Shown here piece after piece: positions 49,890 through 58,472 of a DNA stretch of 64,000 nucleotides. Location: assembly GCF_026711005.1 (NCBI RefSeq), contig NZ_JAPPVJ010000002.1, positions 434,001 to 498,000 of the forward strand, written 5' to 3'. The notes beneath the pieces were generated by a model, which ran no database searches, was not told the origin of the DNA, and worked only from the letters and a program-made list of their open reading frames with translations. Made by a program: the position numbers and the translations under genes. How positions within the stretch are numbered: the stretch's first letter is position 1; each line of letters begins with the position of its first letter. Source of the stretch: Sphingobacterium sp. UT-1RO-CII-1 (GTDB lineage: Bacteria; Bacteroidota; Bacteroidia; Sphingobacteriales; Sphingobacteriaceae).

Positions 49890-51176
49890 TCAATTCATTT
49901 TACCAACCACAATTTGTACCAGTTGGTTAAAATTGAAATATTTTTGCGCTATTTGTAGCACCTTCTCCGCAGTCATACTTCTTATGACTGTATTATATTG
50001 CTTATAATAATCGTTAGTCATGCCGTAAAAATAAACGGCTTTAAATTTATCTGCATGCGAAAATATAGATTCTAAGCTACCCATCATAGAGCCTAAAATA
50101 TAATTACGCACTAACTCCACTTCTGCTTCATCCGGTACTATACTACATAAAATATCGAATTCTTTTTCAATTTCAAGCATTGTAAGCGCAGTACTCTCCG
50201 CAGCTACTTCTGAAGCTATAGTAAAAAAGCCTGTATATTTTAAACTTGCAACAGCAGAACCTATAGAGTAGGTATACCCTTTTTCTTCTCGTATATTACG
50301 CATTAAACGCGATCCGAAATAACCTCCAAATAAGGTGTTTACAAATTGCACCGCTGGAAAATCATCGTGTGTACGATTAATCATAGGCATGCCTAAGCGA
50401 ATAGCAGACTGCAAAGCATCTGTACGCTCTTCAACGATATTCTGAGGCTCCACATCTGCTAATAAAAACAAACTATCCTTGGAGTAAAGCTGTGAATTCC
50501 TCCAATCTGCCACAAATAACTCTTCAATCTGTGTAATCAAATCCGCTGATACATTTCCTGAAACGATTAGTGTACAATTCTTCGGTTGAATCTCTTTTTT
50601 ATACAATTCAAGCAAGCTTTCGCGCGTTAAACTATCATACGACTCTACATCTGGTGTATAACCATAATAATGTTCGTCACCGAACAAACTTTTATAAAAT
50701 AATCTCCGTGCAACAAAATCATTCTTCTGCAAAGAGACTTGAAGCTTTTGCTTATTATTTCTCTTAAAAGTTTCTAACTCCTCCTCTGGGAAAATTGCAT
50801 TTTTCAATATATCCTGAACAATGTGCAACACCTTAGGTAAGTATTTAGGCAGAGAGTATAAGTTCAAAGACATCTGGTCATAGCCATATTCAGGTATTAA
50901 ATACGCTCCGTAAAAGTCTATTTCCTCAGCTATCTGCGCACTCATTCTTGTTAGCGTACCCTCTTTTAACATACCGGAAAGACAAGGATTTAAAAGTGGT
51001 GACTGCAAAGCATTGAAAACATTATCAAAAATAAACTCAACTTTTACCAGATCTACTTCCTCAGTTTGAAACAAAAACATTTTCAAACCATTATCATAAT
51101 CAAACACCTGTGGTTCTATTAAGTCAATAGACTCAATCGCATGCTTTTGAGGAGCCTCTACCCTATTTAATATCAT
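49890..51176 (-). CDS. M16 family zinc peptidase homologue, non-catalytic partner
   Basis: A 428-residue M16 (pitrilysin/processing peptidase) protein without the catalytic HxxEH motif: the corresponding stretch is NPCLSGMLKEGT. It keeps the substrate-binding features of the regulatory subunit, such as RLMRNIREEKGYTYSIGSA (the R/Y pair) in the C-terminal half. It overlaps the 3-prime end of the active M16 gene by 14 bp, so the two are translationally coupled and almost certainly form a heterodimer, as in alpha/beta processing peptidases and PqqL-like pairs. Confidence 0.92.
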   Translation of the reverse strand: MILNRVEAPQKHAIESIDLIEPQVFDYDNGLKMFLFQTEEVDLVKVEFIFDNVFNALQSPLLNPCLSGMLKEGTLTRMSAQIAEEIDFYGAYLIPEYGYDQMSLNLYSLPKYLPKVLHIVQDILKNAIFPEEELETFKRNNKQKLQVSLQKNDFVARRLFYKSLFGDEHYYGYTPDVESYDSLTRESLLELYKKEIQPKNCTLIVSGNVSADLITQIEELFVADWRNSQLYSKDSLFLLADVEPQNIVEERTDALQSAIRLGMPMINRTHDDFPAVQFVNTLFGGYFGSRLMRNIREEKGYTYSIGSAVASLKYTGFFTIASEVAAESTALTMLEIEKEFDILCSIVPDEAEVELVRNYILGSMMGSLESIFSHADKFKAVYFYGMTNDYYKQYNTVIRSMTAEKVLQIAQKYFNFNQLVQIVVGKMN

Positions 51177-52416
51177 TATTTTCTTTTGCTAAATAAACTA
51201 ATGTTGAAGAGTTTTCTTCGACAAACATTTCACGAGCCAAGTTCTGCATCTTTAAGGAAGTTACTTCCATATACCTTTGCGCTTCTTCATTATAAAGATT
51301 CGCATCACCCAAACTTTCATAATAGGCTAAATTCATAGCTTTATCTAAAATAGACAACTCGGCAAAGACCAACGTAGATTCAATCTTATTCTTTATTTTC
51401 TGAAGTTCTTCCTCTTCTACCAACTGCTCTTTTAAGAGCTCCAGTTGCTTCCACAGACATTCCTCCGCATACTCCATAGTAACGTCGGGCAGAGGCTTAC
51501 CTTCTACCAAAAACAAGTTATTGTCCGTAGAGCCAAGCACATAAGCATTAACTTCACTAAAAATAGGTTCATTCTTTACCAGGGCTCTGTACAACCTAGC
51601 GGAAGTACCACGCGACAAAATATCAGACAACATATCCATAACAGGATAGTCGTCTTCCATACGTGCAGAACCATGAAAAGCGATATATATACTATTAATG
51701 GGCACATTAGCCTCAATCACTTCTCTACGTGCTTTTGTCTGTTTAGGCTCTTTGGGCAAGCAACGTACAGGTGTATTACCTTTGGGTATTCCACCAAACC
51801 ATTTTTTTGCTAAAAGCTGTACTTCATCGAAATCAACATGCCCAGAAACTACTAAAATGGCATTATTCGGACGATAATAGGTATAAAAAAAAGACTTTAC
51901 GTCTTCCATCGTAGCGTTCTCAATATGCGCCAATTCTTTTCCTATTGTTGCCCATTTGTAAGGATGTTCCTTATAAGCAAGGGGCCTTAACCGCAGCCAT
52001 ACATCGCCATACGGTTGATTAAGATACCGCTGCTTAAACTCTTCGCATACCACATTACGCTGTACTTCTAAACTTTGTTCACTGAATGCCAAACTTAACA
52101 TCCGATCACTCTCTAACCAAAAAGCAGTTTCTAAATTAACAGCAGGTAATGTAATGTAATAGTTGGTAATATCATTGCTGGTGAAAGCATTATTATCACC
52201 ACCCACTTCTTGTAAAGCAGCGTCATAATTAGGTATATTCACCGATCCACCGAACATTAAGTGCTCAAAAAGGTGTGCAAAACCTGTCTTATCTGGAGAT
52301 TCGTCACGCGCACCAACATCATAGAGCAAATTAACACAAGCCATCGGTGTATGATGATCTTCATGAACAAGAACCCTTAATCCATTATCCAGTGTAAAAC
52401 GTTTAAAGTTTATCAT
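51163..52416 (-). CDS. M16 family zinc peptidase, catalytic subunit
   Basis: A 417-residue zinc peptidase with the inverted zinc motif GFAHLFEHLMFGGS (HxxEH) and the distal Glu in ...VCEEFKQR. There is no signal peptide; it begins directly with INFKRFTLDNGLRVLVHEDHHTPMACVNLLYDVGARDE. The partner gene (49890-51176) overlaps by 14 bp and lacks the zinc site. The hemF gene lies 20 bp upstream on the same strand, so a gpsA-hemF-M16-M16 transcript is possible. Confidence 0.95.
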   Translation of the reverse strand: MINFKRFTLDNGLRVLVHEDHHTPMACVNLLYDVGARDESPDKTGFAHLFEHLMFGGSVNIPNYDAALQEVGGDNNAFTSNDITNYYITLPAVNLETAFWLESDRMLSLAFSEQSLEVQRNVVCEEFKQRYLNQPYGDVWLRLRPLAYKEHPYKWATIGKELAHIENATMEDVKSFFYTYYRPNNAILVVSGHVDFDEVQLLAKKWFGGIPKGNTPVRCLPKEPKQTKARREVIEANVPINSIYIAFHGSARMEDDYPVMDMLSDILSRGTSARLYRALVKNEPIFSEVNAYVLGSTDNNLFLVEGKPLPDVTMEYAEECLWKQLELLKEQLVEEEELQKIKNKIESTLVFAELSILDKAMNLAYYESLGDANLYNEEAQRYMEVTSLKMQNLAREMFVEENSSTLVYLAKENNDIK

Positions 52417-52435
52417 GCAATAAATTATAGTAGCT

Positions 52436-53335
52436 TTATAGCGTCCAATTAATGTCTTTTTTTAATAAGCCTAAAGTTTCCGCTTCCTTTGAGCCTGCAG
52501 CAGCTTTAAAATCATATGCCCAATTCGCAGTACTAGGCAGACTCATTAGGATAGATTCTATTCGTCCATTAGTTTCCAATCCAAAACGAGTACCAGCATC
52601 GTATACCAAGTTAAACTCCACATAGCGTCCTCTTCGCAACAATTGCCACTGTTTTTCTTTCTCGGTAAAGGTTCGGTTTCTATTCCTATCTACCAATTCT
52701 TTATATGTCGGTAAAAAAGTACGACCTAAATCACAAGAAAAATCAAATATCTGTTCATTACTTAAACCTGTTTTCTCGGGCGTAAGTTTATCATAAAACA
52801 CTCCACCGATACCACGGGTTTCTTCCCTATGCTTTATATAGAAATAGTTATCAGCCCAAGTTTTAAAGTCAGAATAAAATGACGGGTGATGTTTGTCACA
52901 CACATTTTTCATCATCTGATGAAAGAACTTAGCATCCCCCTCTTCTACATAATGCGGAGTCAAATCAATGCCACCACCAAACCATCGTATCTTCTCATTC
53001 AGCTCAAAATAACGGATATTCATATGGATAATTGGCACCCACGGATTATTCGGGTGAATAACTATAGATACCCCCGTTGCAAAAAAATCATCTTCGTCTA
53101 CCCCAAAACTCTTCTTAATAACCTCTGGAAGCTTACCATGTACCGCAGAAAAATTAACTCCACCTTTCTCTAATACATTTCCCTGCTGAATAATACGCGT
53201 ACGACCGCCCCCTCCACCTTCACGTTCCCACAACTCTTCTTCAAATTTCGCTCCCCCATCAAGCTCCTCTAAACCTTTGCATATCTCGTCTTGAATAGTT
53301 TTATATGTTTCTGCAATATGTTCTTTTGTCAACAT
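52436..53335 (-). CDS. hemF: Oxygen-dependent coproporphyrinogen III oxidase
   Basis: A 299-residue enzyme that decarboxylates coproporphyrinogen III to protoporphyrinogen IX with O2 in haem synthesis. Signatures: WEREGGGGGRTRIIQQGNVLEKGGVNFSAVHG, HPNNPWVPIIHMNIRYFEL, WFGGGIDLTPHYV, RGIGGVFYDKL and GRYVEFNLVYDAGTRFGLETNGRIESILMSLPSTANWAYD. Length and motifs fit HemF throughout. It starts 3 bp after gpsA. Confidence 0.98.
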   Translation of the reverse strand: MLTKEHIAETYKTIQDEICKGLEELDGGAKFEEELWEREGGGGGRTRIIQQGNVLEKGGVNFSAVHGKLPEVIKKSFGVDEDDFFATGVSIVIHPNNPWVPIIHMNIRYFELNEKIRWFGGGIDLTPHYVEEGDAKFFHQMMKNVCDKHHPSFYSDFKTWADNYFYIKHREETRGIGGVFYDKLTPEKTGLSNEQIFDFSCDLGRTFLPTYKELVDRNRNRTFTEKEKQWQLLRRGRYVEFNLVYDAGTRFGLETNGRIESILMSLPSTANWAYDFKAAAGSKEAETLGLLKKDINWTL

Positions 53336-53338
53336 AAT

Positions 53339-54349
53339 TTATGTTAATTTATCTACTAATTTATTTACTTCAATACTTGCTGATTGCTTATTATAAAGCA
53401 CCTGATAAACCATATTACAAATTGGCATATCCAAGCCATACTCTCTAATGATATTCTGTATACAAGCTGAAGCATAATATCCTTCTGCTACCATATTCAT
53501 TTCCAATTGGGCCGATTGAACAGTATATCCCTTACCGATCATATGGCCAAAAGTACGGTTTCTGCTAAATTGAGAGTAGGCTGTTACCAATAGATCCCCC
53601 AAGTAAACAGAGTCATTGATATCCCGTTCTTCCCCAGGGTCTATTGCCGAAACGCAGCGTTCCATTTCACGAATAGCATTGGATACCAAAACCGCTAAAA
53701 AGTTATCGCCAAAACCCAAACCATGACAGATACCACCAGCCATTGCATATATATTTTTTAATACAGCACCGTATTCCACGCCATATACATCAGAAGAAAT
53801 TATTGTTTTTATATAGCGTGTTTGTAAGACATCTGCAAGCAGCTGCGCCTTTACACTATCTTTAGCAGCTAATGTTAGGTACGATAATTTTTCAGCAGAA
53901 ACTTCTTCTGCATGACAAGGGCCACCTACTACTACAATATTCTCCAAAGGAATCTCATATACCTTTGCTAAATATTCACCCACAATCAGGTTCTCATCAG
54001 GAATAATCCCCTTTATAGCAGAGACTACAATTTTATCTTTAAAATCTTGGGCAGTCAGTCCTTCTAAAGCAATCTTTAAATAGGCTGATGGTGTGTTTAA
54101 AATAATAATATCTGATTTTTCAATTACACGTTTCACATCTACAAAAAGGTTTTCACCAGAAATACGTAATTGTACAGCACTTAAATAAGATGGGTTATGA
54201 CCAAATTGACGAACATAATCTAAATCCTCTTGTTTTCGTATCCACCAGAACACTTCTTTTTCAACAACGTTGTCATCCAACATCTTCATGATAGCTGTTG
54301 CCCAACTACCACTCCCAATCATACCAACTTTATAACCAGACTGCCCCAT
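53339..54349 (-). CDS. gpsA: NAD(P)H-dependent glycerol-3-phosphate dehydrogenase
   Basis: A 336-residue dehydrogenase making sn-glycerol 3-phosphate from dihydroxyacetone phosphate for phospholipid synthesis. The N-terminal Rossmann motif is VGMIGSGSWATAIMKML, followed by VVSAIKGIIPDENLIVGEYL and VVVGGPCHAEEVSA. The catalytic Lys is in GVEYGAVLKNIYAMAGGICHGLGFGDN, with Asp in DSVYLGDLLVTAYSQFSRNR, all as in GpsA. It is the first gene of the gpsA-hemF group. Confidence 0.97.
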   Translation of the reverse strand: MGQSGYKVGMIGSGSWATAIMKMLDDNVVEKEVFWWIRKQEDLDYVRQFGHNPSYLSAVQLRISGENLFVDVKRVIEKSDIIILNTPSAYLKIALEGLTAQDFKDKIVVSAIKGIIPDENLIVGEYLAKVYEIPLENIVVVGGPCHAEEVSAEKLSYLTLAAKDSVKAQLLADVLQTRYIKTIISSDVYGVEYGAVLKNIYAMAGGICHGLGFGDNFLAVLVSNAIREMERCVSAIDPGEERDINDSVYLGDLLVTAYSQFSRNRTFGHMIGKGYTVQSAQLEMNMVAEGYYASACIQNIIREYGLDMPICNMVYQVLYNKQSASIEVNKLVDKLT

Positions 54350-54492
54350 ACTTTGTATAATTCTAAAACCAACAAATATACGGTATTTTAATACGCCTTA
54401 ACAGTGCAATATTGAAAACGCTACAATAATTGCTAAGAAAACTTATAAAGCTGTCTATACAAGAACCTTTTCATAAAATAACAAAAGCTATT

Positions 54493-54524
54493 TTTGGAAT
54501 CTAAAAATCAATACTTTATATTTG
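54493..54524 (+). promoter_or_regulatory. Promoter of the ABC-F gene
   Basis: Both Bacteroidota boxes are present: TTTG at 54493-54496 and TATATTTG at 54517-54524, separated by 20 bp. Transcription would start near 54531. The leader of about 105 nt has a 4-codon mini-ORF (ATG 54583) whose TAA overlaps a second ATG at 54596, and a small stem TCGATT/AATCGA. Confidence 0.65.
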
Positions 54525-54636
54525 CAATTCACAAAAGCACAAAGCATATTATGTAATATATATTTCTTTCCATATAAAATCATGCGTTCGATTTAATGAA
54601 TCGATCCTATCAGATATTATTTATAGAAAAGAAATT

Positions 54637-56244
54637 ATGCTTACTGTACAAAACATCACCTATATACACCCGGATAAAGAGTTATTATTTGATAATATCA
54701 GTTTTTCAATTGCCACACATCAAAAAGCGGCACTTATTGGTAATAATGGCTCTGGTAAGTCCACCATGCTTAAGTTAATAAGTAACCTTCTTATACCCCA
54801 TAGTGGCAAAATAACTGTTGAAGGCAAAGTATACTATGTCCCCCAAGTCATTGGTCAATACAATGAGCAGACAGTGGCTGAGGCTCTACTGATAGCCGAC
54901 AAACTCAAAGCTTTCTATGATATTTTGGATGGAAAAGCAACAGAAGAAAACATGACGCTACTTGATGACGACTGGACTATCGAAGACCGAGTGTGTACAG
55001 CACTGGAATTTTGGGATTTACAACACATAGACCTACTACAGCCTATGGCAAACCTCAGTGGCGGACAAAAAAACAAAGTGTTTTTGGCAGGGATCCAAAT
55101 CCATGAACCGGATCTCATCCTTTTAGATGAACCCAGCAACCATTTAGATAACACTGCTCGAAAGAAGCTCTATGACTTTATAAAAGAAACAAAAGCTACC
55201 TTACTTATTGTCAGTCATGATCGGCAACTGCTTAATACCTTAGACCAAATGCTTGAGCTTAGCAATAAAGGTATAAAAACTTATGGTGGCAATTACGAAT
55301 TTTATGTTGAGCAAAAAAACATAGAACAAGAAACCTTACTTCAAAATATTAATAATAGAGAAAAAGAATTAAGAAAAGCTAGAGAAAAAGAACGCGAGAC
55401 TACCGAAAGGCAACAAAGATTAGACGCTAGAGGAAAAAAGAAATCAGAAAAAGCCGGTATACCCCGCATAAAAATGAATACGCTGCGCAACAACGCAGAA
55501 AACAGCACGTCTAAACTAAAAGGGGCACATGCCGAAAAAATATCTGGTATTCAGCAAGATTTAACCGATTTGAGAAACAAGCGCCCGGAACAGGATAAAA
55601 TGAAGTTAGGCTTTTCCGAATCTACCCTTCATCAAGGCAAGGTTCTTGTCGAGTTACAGCAGGTCAACGTCAAATATTCCGCTAATCACTTATGGTCATC
55701 TCCTATAACTTATCAATTAAGAAGCGGCGAACGTATCCTTATAAAAGGAGACAATGGATCGGGAAAAACCACATTAGCTAAAATTATTTTAGGAGAACTA
55801 GTTCCGCACACAGGTGCAGTCACCAATAATTTACGTAAAACGAGCTATATTGATCAAGACTATTCCCTCATCAACAACACCCTGACAGTTTATGAGCAAG
55901 CACAGGAGTATAATACTGATGCTCTTCAAGAGCATGATATAAAAATAAGGTTAAACCGTTTTTTATTCGACAATGACACCTGGAATAAGCCGTGCTCCAC
56001 ACTTAGCGGCGGTGAACGCATGAGATTGGCTTTATGCTGTTTAACTATCGATCAAGAAGCTCCTGAGTTAATTGTATTGGACGAGCCCACCAATAACCTA
56101 GATATACAAAACATCATTATCCTTACCAGCGCTATCAACGACTATACAGGAACATTGATTGTTATCAGTCACGATGAATCTTTTTTAAATGACATCGGAC
56201 TTACAAATGAGATTCATGTAGAAAGGAATGTAAAAAATGCATAA
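54637..56244 (+). CDS. ABC-F family ATP-binding protein
   Basis: A 535-residue soluble protein with two ABC ATPase domains and no membrane part. Domain 1: LIGNNGSGKSTMLKLI (Walker A), NLSGGQKNKVFLAG (signature), LILLDEPSNHLD (Walker B). A basic, helical linker follows (residues about 225-300, Lys/Arg/Glu-rich). Domain 2: LIKGDNGSGKTTLAKII, CSTLSGGERMRLALC and LIVLDEPTNNLD. ABC-F proteins act on the ribosome, as translation factors or antibiotic-resistance proteins; which it is here cannot be told, though length and linker resemble the Uup/EttA/ARE range. It overlaps the next gene by 8 bp. Confidence 0.95.
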   Translation: MLTVQNITYIHPDKELLFDNISFSIATHQKAALIGNNGSGKSTMLKLISNLLIPHSGKITVEGKVYYVPQVIGQYNEQTVAEALLIADKLKAFYDILDGKATEENMTLLDDDWTIEDRVCTALEFWDLQHIDLLQPMANLSGGQKNKVFLAGIQIHEPDLILLDEPSNHLDNTARKKLYDFIKETKATLLIVSHDRQLLNTLDQMLELSNKGIKTYGGNYEFYVEQKNIEQETLLQNINNREKELRKAREKERETTERQQRLDARGKKKSEKAGIPRIKMNTLRNNAENSTSKLKGAHAEKISGIQQDLTDLRNKRPEQDKMKLGFSESTLHQGKVLVELQQVNVKYSANHLWSSPITYQLRSGERILIKGDNGSGKTTLAKIILGELVPHTGAVTNNLRKTSYIDQDYSLINNTLTVYEQAQEYNTDALQEHDIKIRLNRFLFDNDTWNKPCSTLSGGERMRLALCCLTIDQEAPELIVLDEPTNNLDIQNIIILTSAINDYTGTLIVISHDESFLNDIGLTNEIHVERNVKNA

Positions 56245-56929
56245 AAACCTCGCAAAAGAAATAATAGAGTTCAACAAAAAACTAGCATACAACGGAGCTC
56301 TGCCAAATGGTTTTAGGGTTTTGAATCCATATCTTGAAAACCCCGAAACATGGAAAGTCATGCAAGAATTTTATTACAAATACTATAATGACAGCAAACA
56401 GCGAAGATTTATAATTGGTATCAATCCCAGTCGGCATGGCGCAGGTGTCACGGGTGTGCCCTTTACGGATACCAAACGCTTAGCATCCGCATGTGGTATT
56501 TTCATGAAGTCTGCACACACGCACGAGATATCCTCCGTTTATATGTACGATATGATAGAAGCTTATGGTGGTCCCGATTTATTTTATGCTCAATTTTACA
56601 TCAATTCTCCTTTTCCATTAGCAATTACCAGAGAAATGACCCATGGGAAATTAATAAATGCCAACTATTACGATGATAAAGTACTGTTTGAAATGGTAAA
56701 ACCTTTCATGATTTCCTCCTTAAAGGAGCATATTAAACTAGGGTTAAACACCTCAGAAGTTTTTATTTTAGGTAAGAAAAACGCACTATTTTTAGATCGA
56801 ATAAATAAACAGGAAAGGCTGTTTGGCAAAATGACCGTCCTAGAACATCCAAGATACATACAACAATATAAGTCAAAAGAAAAAGATTTATACATTGACA
56901 AGTATTTGACGGCTCTGCAACCTATATAA
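56237..56929 (+). CDS. SMUG2-type uracil-DNA glycosylase family protein (DUF4918)
   Basis: A 230-residue protein matching the SMUG2/DUF4918 branch of the uracil-DNA glycosylase superfamily. The catalytic motif region is RFIIGINPSRHGAGVTGVPFTDTKRLASACGI (equivalent to GxNPG..G..TGVPF in SMUG1), and the C-terminal motif region is KMTVLEHPRYIQQY (an HPR motif near the end, related to HPSPR). It probably removes uracil or oxidised pyrimidines from DNA. Its start overlaps the ABC-F stop region by 8 bp, so the two are co-translated; the functional link is unclear. A terminator follows directly. Confidence 0.88.
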   Translation: MHKNLAKEIIEFNKKLAYNGALPNGFRVLNPYLENPETWKVMQEFYYKYYNDSKQRRFIIGINPSRHGAGVTGVPFTDTKRLASACGIFMKSAHTHEISSVYMYDMIEAYGGPDLFYAQFYINSPFPLAITREMTHGKLINANYYDDKVLFEMVKPFMISSLKEHIKLGLNTSEVFILGKKNALFLDRINKQERLFGKMTVLEHPRYIQQYKSKEKDLYIDKYLTALQPI

Positions 56930-56932
56930 CCA

Positions 56933-56968
56933 ATACAGCCCTCATCTCTCGATGAAGGCTGTATTTTT
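56933..56968 (+). terminator. Rho-independent terminator after the SMUG2-like gene
   Basis: ATACAGCC (56933-56940) pairs with GGCTGTAT (56957-56964), with TCAT/ATGA inside the stem, then TTTTT to 56968. Confidence 0.88.
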
Positions 56969-57023
56969 ACAGCACCCTAAACCTTCTACGAATCGAACCC
57001 TATGGCTTCTCATCCCACCAAAT

Positions 57024-57053
57024 AAAAAAAGCCTTCATCTATCGATGAAGGCT
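57024..57053 (-). terminator. Terminator downstream of tRNA-Ser
   Basis: On the minus strand, AGCCTTCAT pairs with ATGAAGGCT (57030-57038 and 57045-57053 of the plus strand) and is followed by seven Ts. It lies 9 bp past the tRNA 3-prime end. Its stem shares TTCAT/ATGAAGGCT with the terminator at 56933-56968. Confidence 0.85.
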
Positions 57054-57060
57054 ATATTTT

Positions 57061-57149
<89 letters not shown>

Positions 57150-57358
57150 TTTGGGATTGCAAATATAAGAGAATTTAATGATCCGCCTAAACTTTTCTAT
57201 TCAAATATTCTCTTCTTAGAAAGTACTTCCTATACCTTAGCAACTTAACTGTTAAAATACTGTCATTACAAATCAATTAATCTACAGTAAATTCTATAAT
57301 AAACCTTTTACACGTGTTTTTTTCCTAAATTTAGGTTCTTTATAGCTGTAATGAAATC

Positions 57359-58408
57359 ATGAAAAGAATACTTTCTATAGATGGAGGTGGTATCCGCGGT
57401 ATTATTCCTGGTATGTTCTTAGTTGCTTTAGAAGAAAGAATTCAAAAAGCGACTGACAATCCTGACGCACGACTCGCTGATTACTTCGACTTTTTCGCGG
57501 GCACAAGTACGGGGGGTATTTTATTATCCTTACTGTTATGCCCTATGGATGACAACCCTACCAAACCTAGGTTTACAGCTAAAGAAGCGGTTGATCTATA
57601 CCTTAACCACGGTTCTGAAATATTTGCGGCAAAACCTTGGCGACACTTCCTTAGTAAATTTGGCTTACTGAGCGAACTATACGATGAAACTGTATTGGAA
57701 CATATATTAGCTGAATACTTCGGCGACCGCAAATTAAGTCAGCTTATACGCCCATGCATCATTACAGCCTATAATATCGAACTCCGAAAAAATCATCTTT
57801 TCCGTCAGCAAAAGGCAATCACCCATGGCGATTCCAGAGATTTCTACCTCAAAGATGTCTGCAGAGCAACTTCTGCTGCACCTACCTACTTTTCGGTAGC
57901 AGAGATCTTTTCTTTAGCCAAAACTAGATTTCCTTTAATTGATGGTGGTGTCTTTGCGCATAACCCAGCTTTATCCGCATTACTAGAAGTTATACAGTCA
58001 TACAACACCTACAAGATCCACGATATTGCTATATTATCGCTCGGAACCGGCATATCAAAAACTTCCTACAACTACGAAGATTTTAAAAAGAAGTGGGCTA
58101 TTTCTATAGGTCCGGCCTTAGTCGACATTATGGGAAGTAGCTCAGCAGAAAGTGTAAACTACTATCTAGAGCAACTCTTTCAATCCGTCAGCCGTCCACA
58201 AAACTACATCAGGATAGAACCCACCGACCTTTCCTCTATTAACCCGTCCATGGATTCCGCCTCTCCCAACAACATTCAAAAGATAATTGCATTAGCAGAC
58301 AAGCTAATCAGCGAAAAGGAAAACCAAATCAACCAAATAGTCGCAGAACTGGTTCACGACAAAAAGGTATCTACAGAACGTTCTGTATGGAGCTTTCTCA
58401 AAAATTAA
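57359..58408 (+). CDS. Patatin-like phospholipase
   Basis: A 349-residue patatin-family lipid acyl hydrolase. The Ser-Asp dyad is intact: SIDGGGIRGIIPGMFL is the oxyanion loop (residues 7-22), FFAGTSTGGILL carries the nucleophile Ser50 in GTSTG, and LIDGGVFAHNPALSAL carries Asp195. There is no signal peptide or membrane segment, so it is cytosolic and acts on membrane lipids. It resembles the plant patatin/CapV group more than the RssA group. It has no cyclic-nucleotide synthase or other defence gene beside it. It sits 209 bp past the tRNA-Ser gene, divergently oriented. Confidence 0.93.
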   Translation: MKRILSIDGGGIRGIIPGMFLVALEERIQKATDNPDARLADYFDFFAGTSTGGILLSLLLCPMDDNPTKPRFTAKEAVDLYLNHGSEIFAAKPWRHFLSKFGLLSELYDETVLEHILAEYFGDRKLSQLIRPCIITAYNIELRKNHLFRQQKAITHGDSRDFYLKDVCRATSAAPTYFSVAEIFSLAKTRFPLIDGGVFAHNPALSALLEVIQSYNTYKIHDIAILSLGTGISKTSYNYEDFKKKWAISIGPALVDIMGSSSAESVNYYLEQLFQSVSRPQNYIRIEPTDLSSINPSMDSASPNNIQKIIALADKLISEKENQINQIVAELVHDKKVSTERSVWSFLKN

Positions 58409-58417
58409 TTGTTCAGC

Positions 58418-58449
58418 TTTGACCTTCTAAAGTAGAAAGCTTACTTTTA
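58418..58449 (+). promoter_or_regulatory. Promoter of the SpmAB-like gene
   Basis: TTTG at 58418-58421 and TACTTTTA at 58442-58449 are separated by 20 bp; the last base of the -7 box deviates (A for G). The ATG follows 23 bp later. Confidence 0.5.
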
Positions 58450-58472
58450 CAACAGTTACATCACACTAAGAT

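Noticed and set aside
54596-54778. 60-codon ORF overlapping the ABC-F start
   Set aside because: Its 3-prime part is merely another frame of the ABC-F Walker A region; only the leader mini-ORF arrangement is kept as a finding.
57359-58408. Patatin as effector of a CBASS defence operon
   Set aside because: No CD-NTase, Cap2/Cap3 or other defence gene lies on either side; neighbours are a tRNA and SpmAB-like/mgsA genes.
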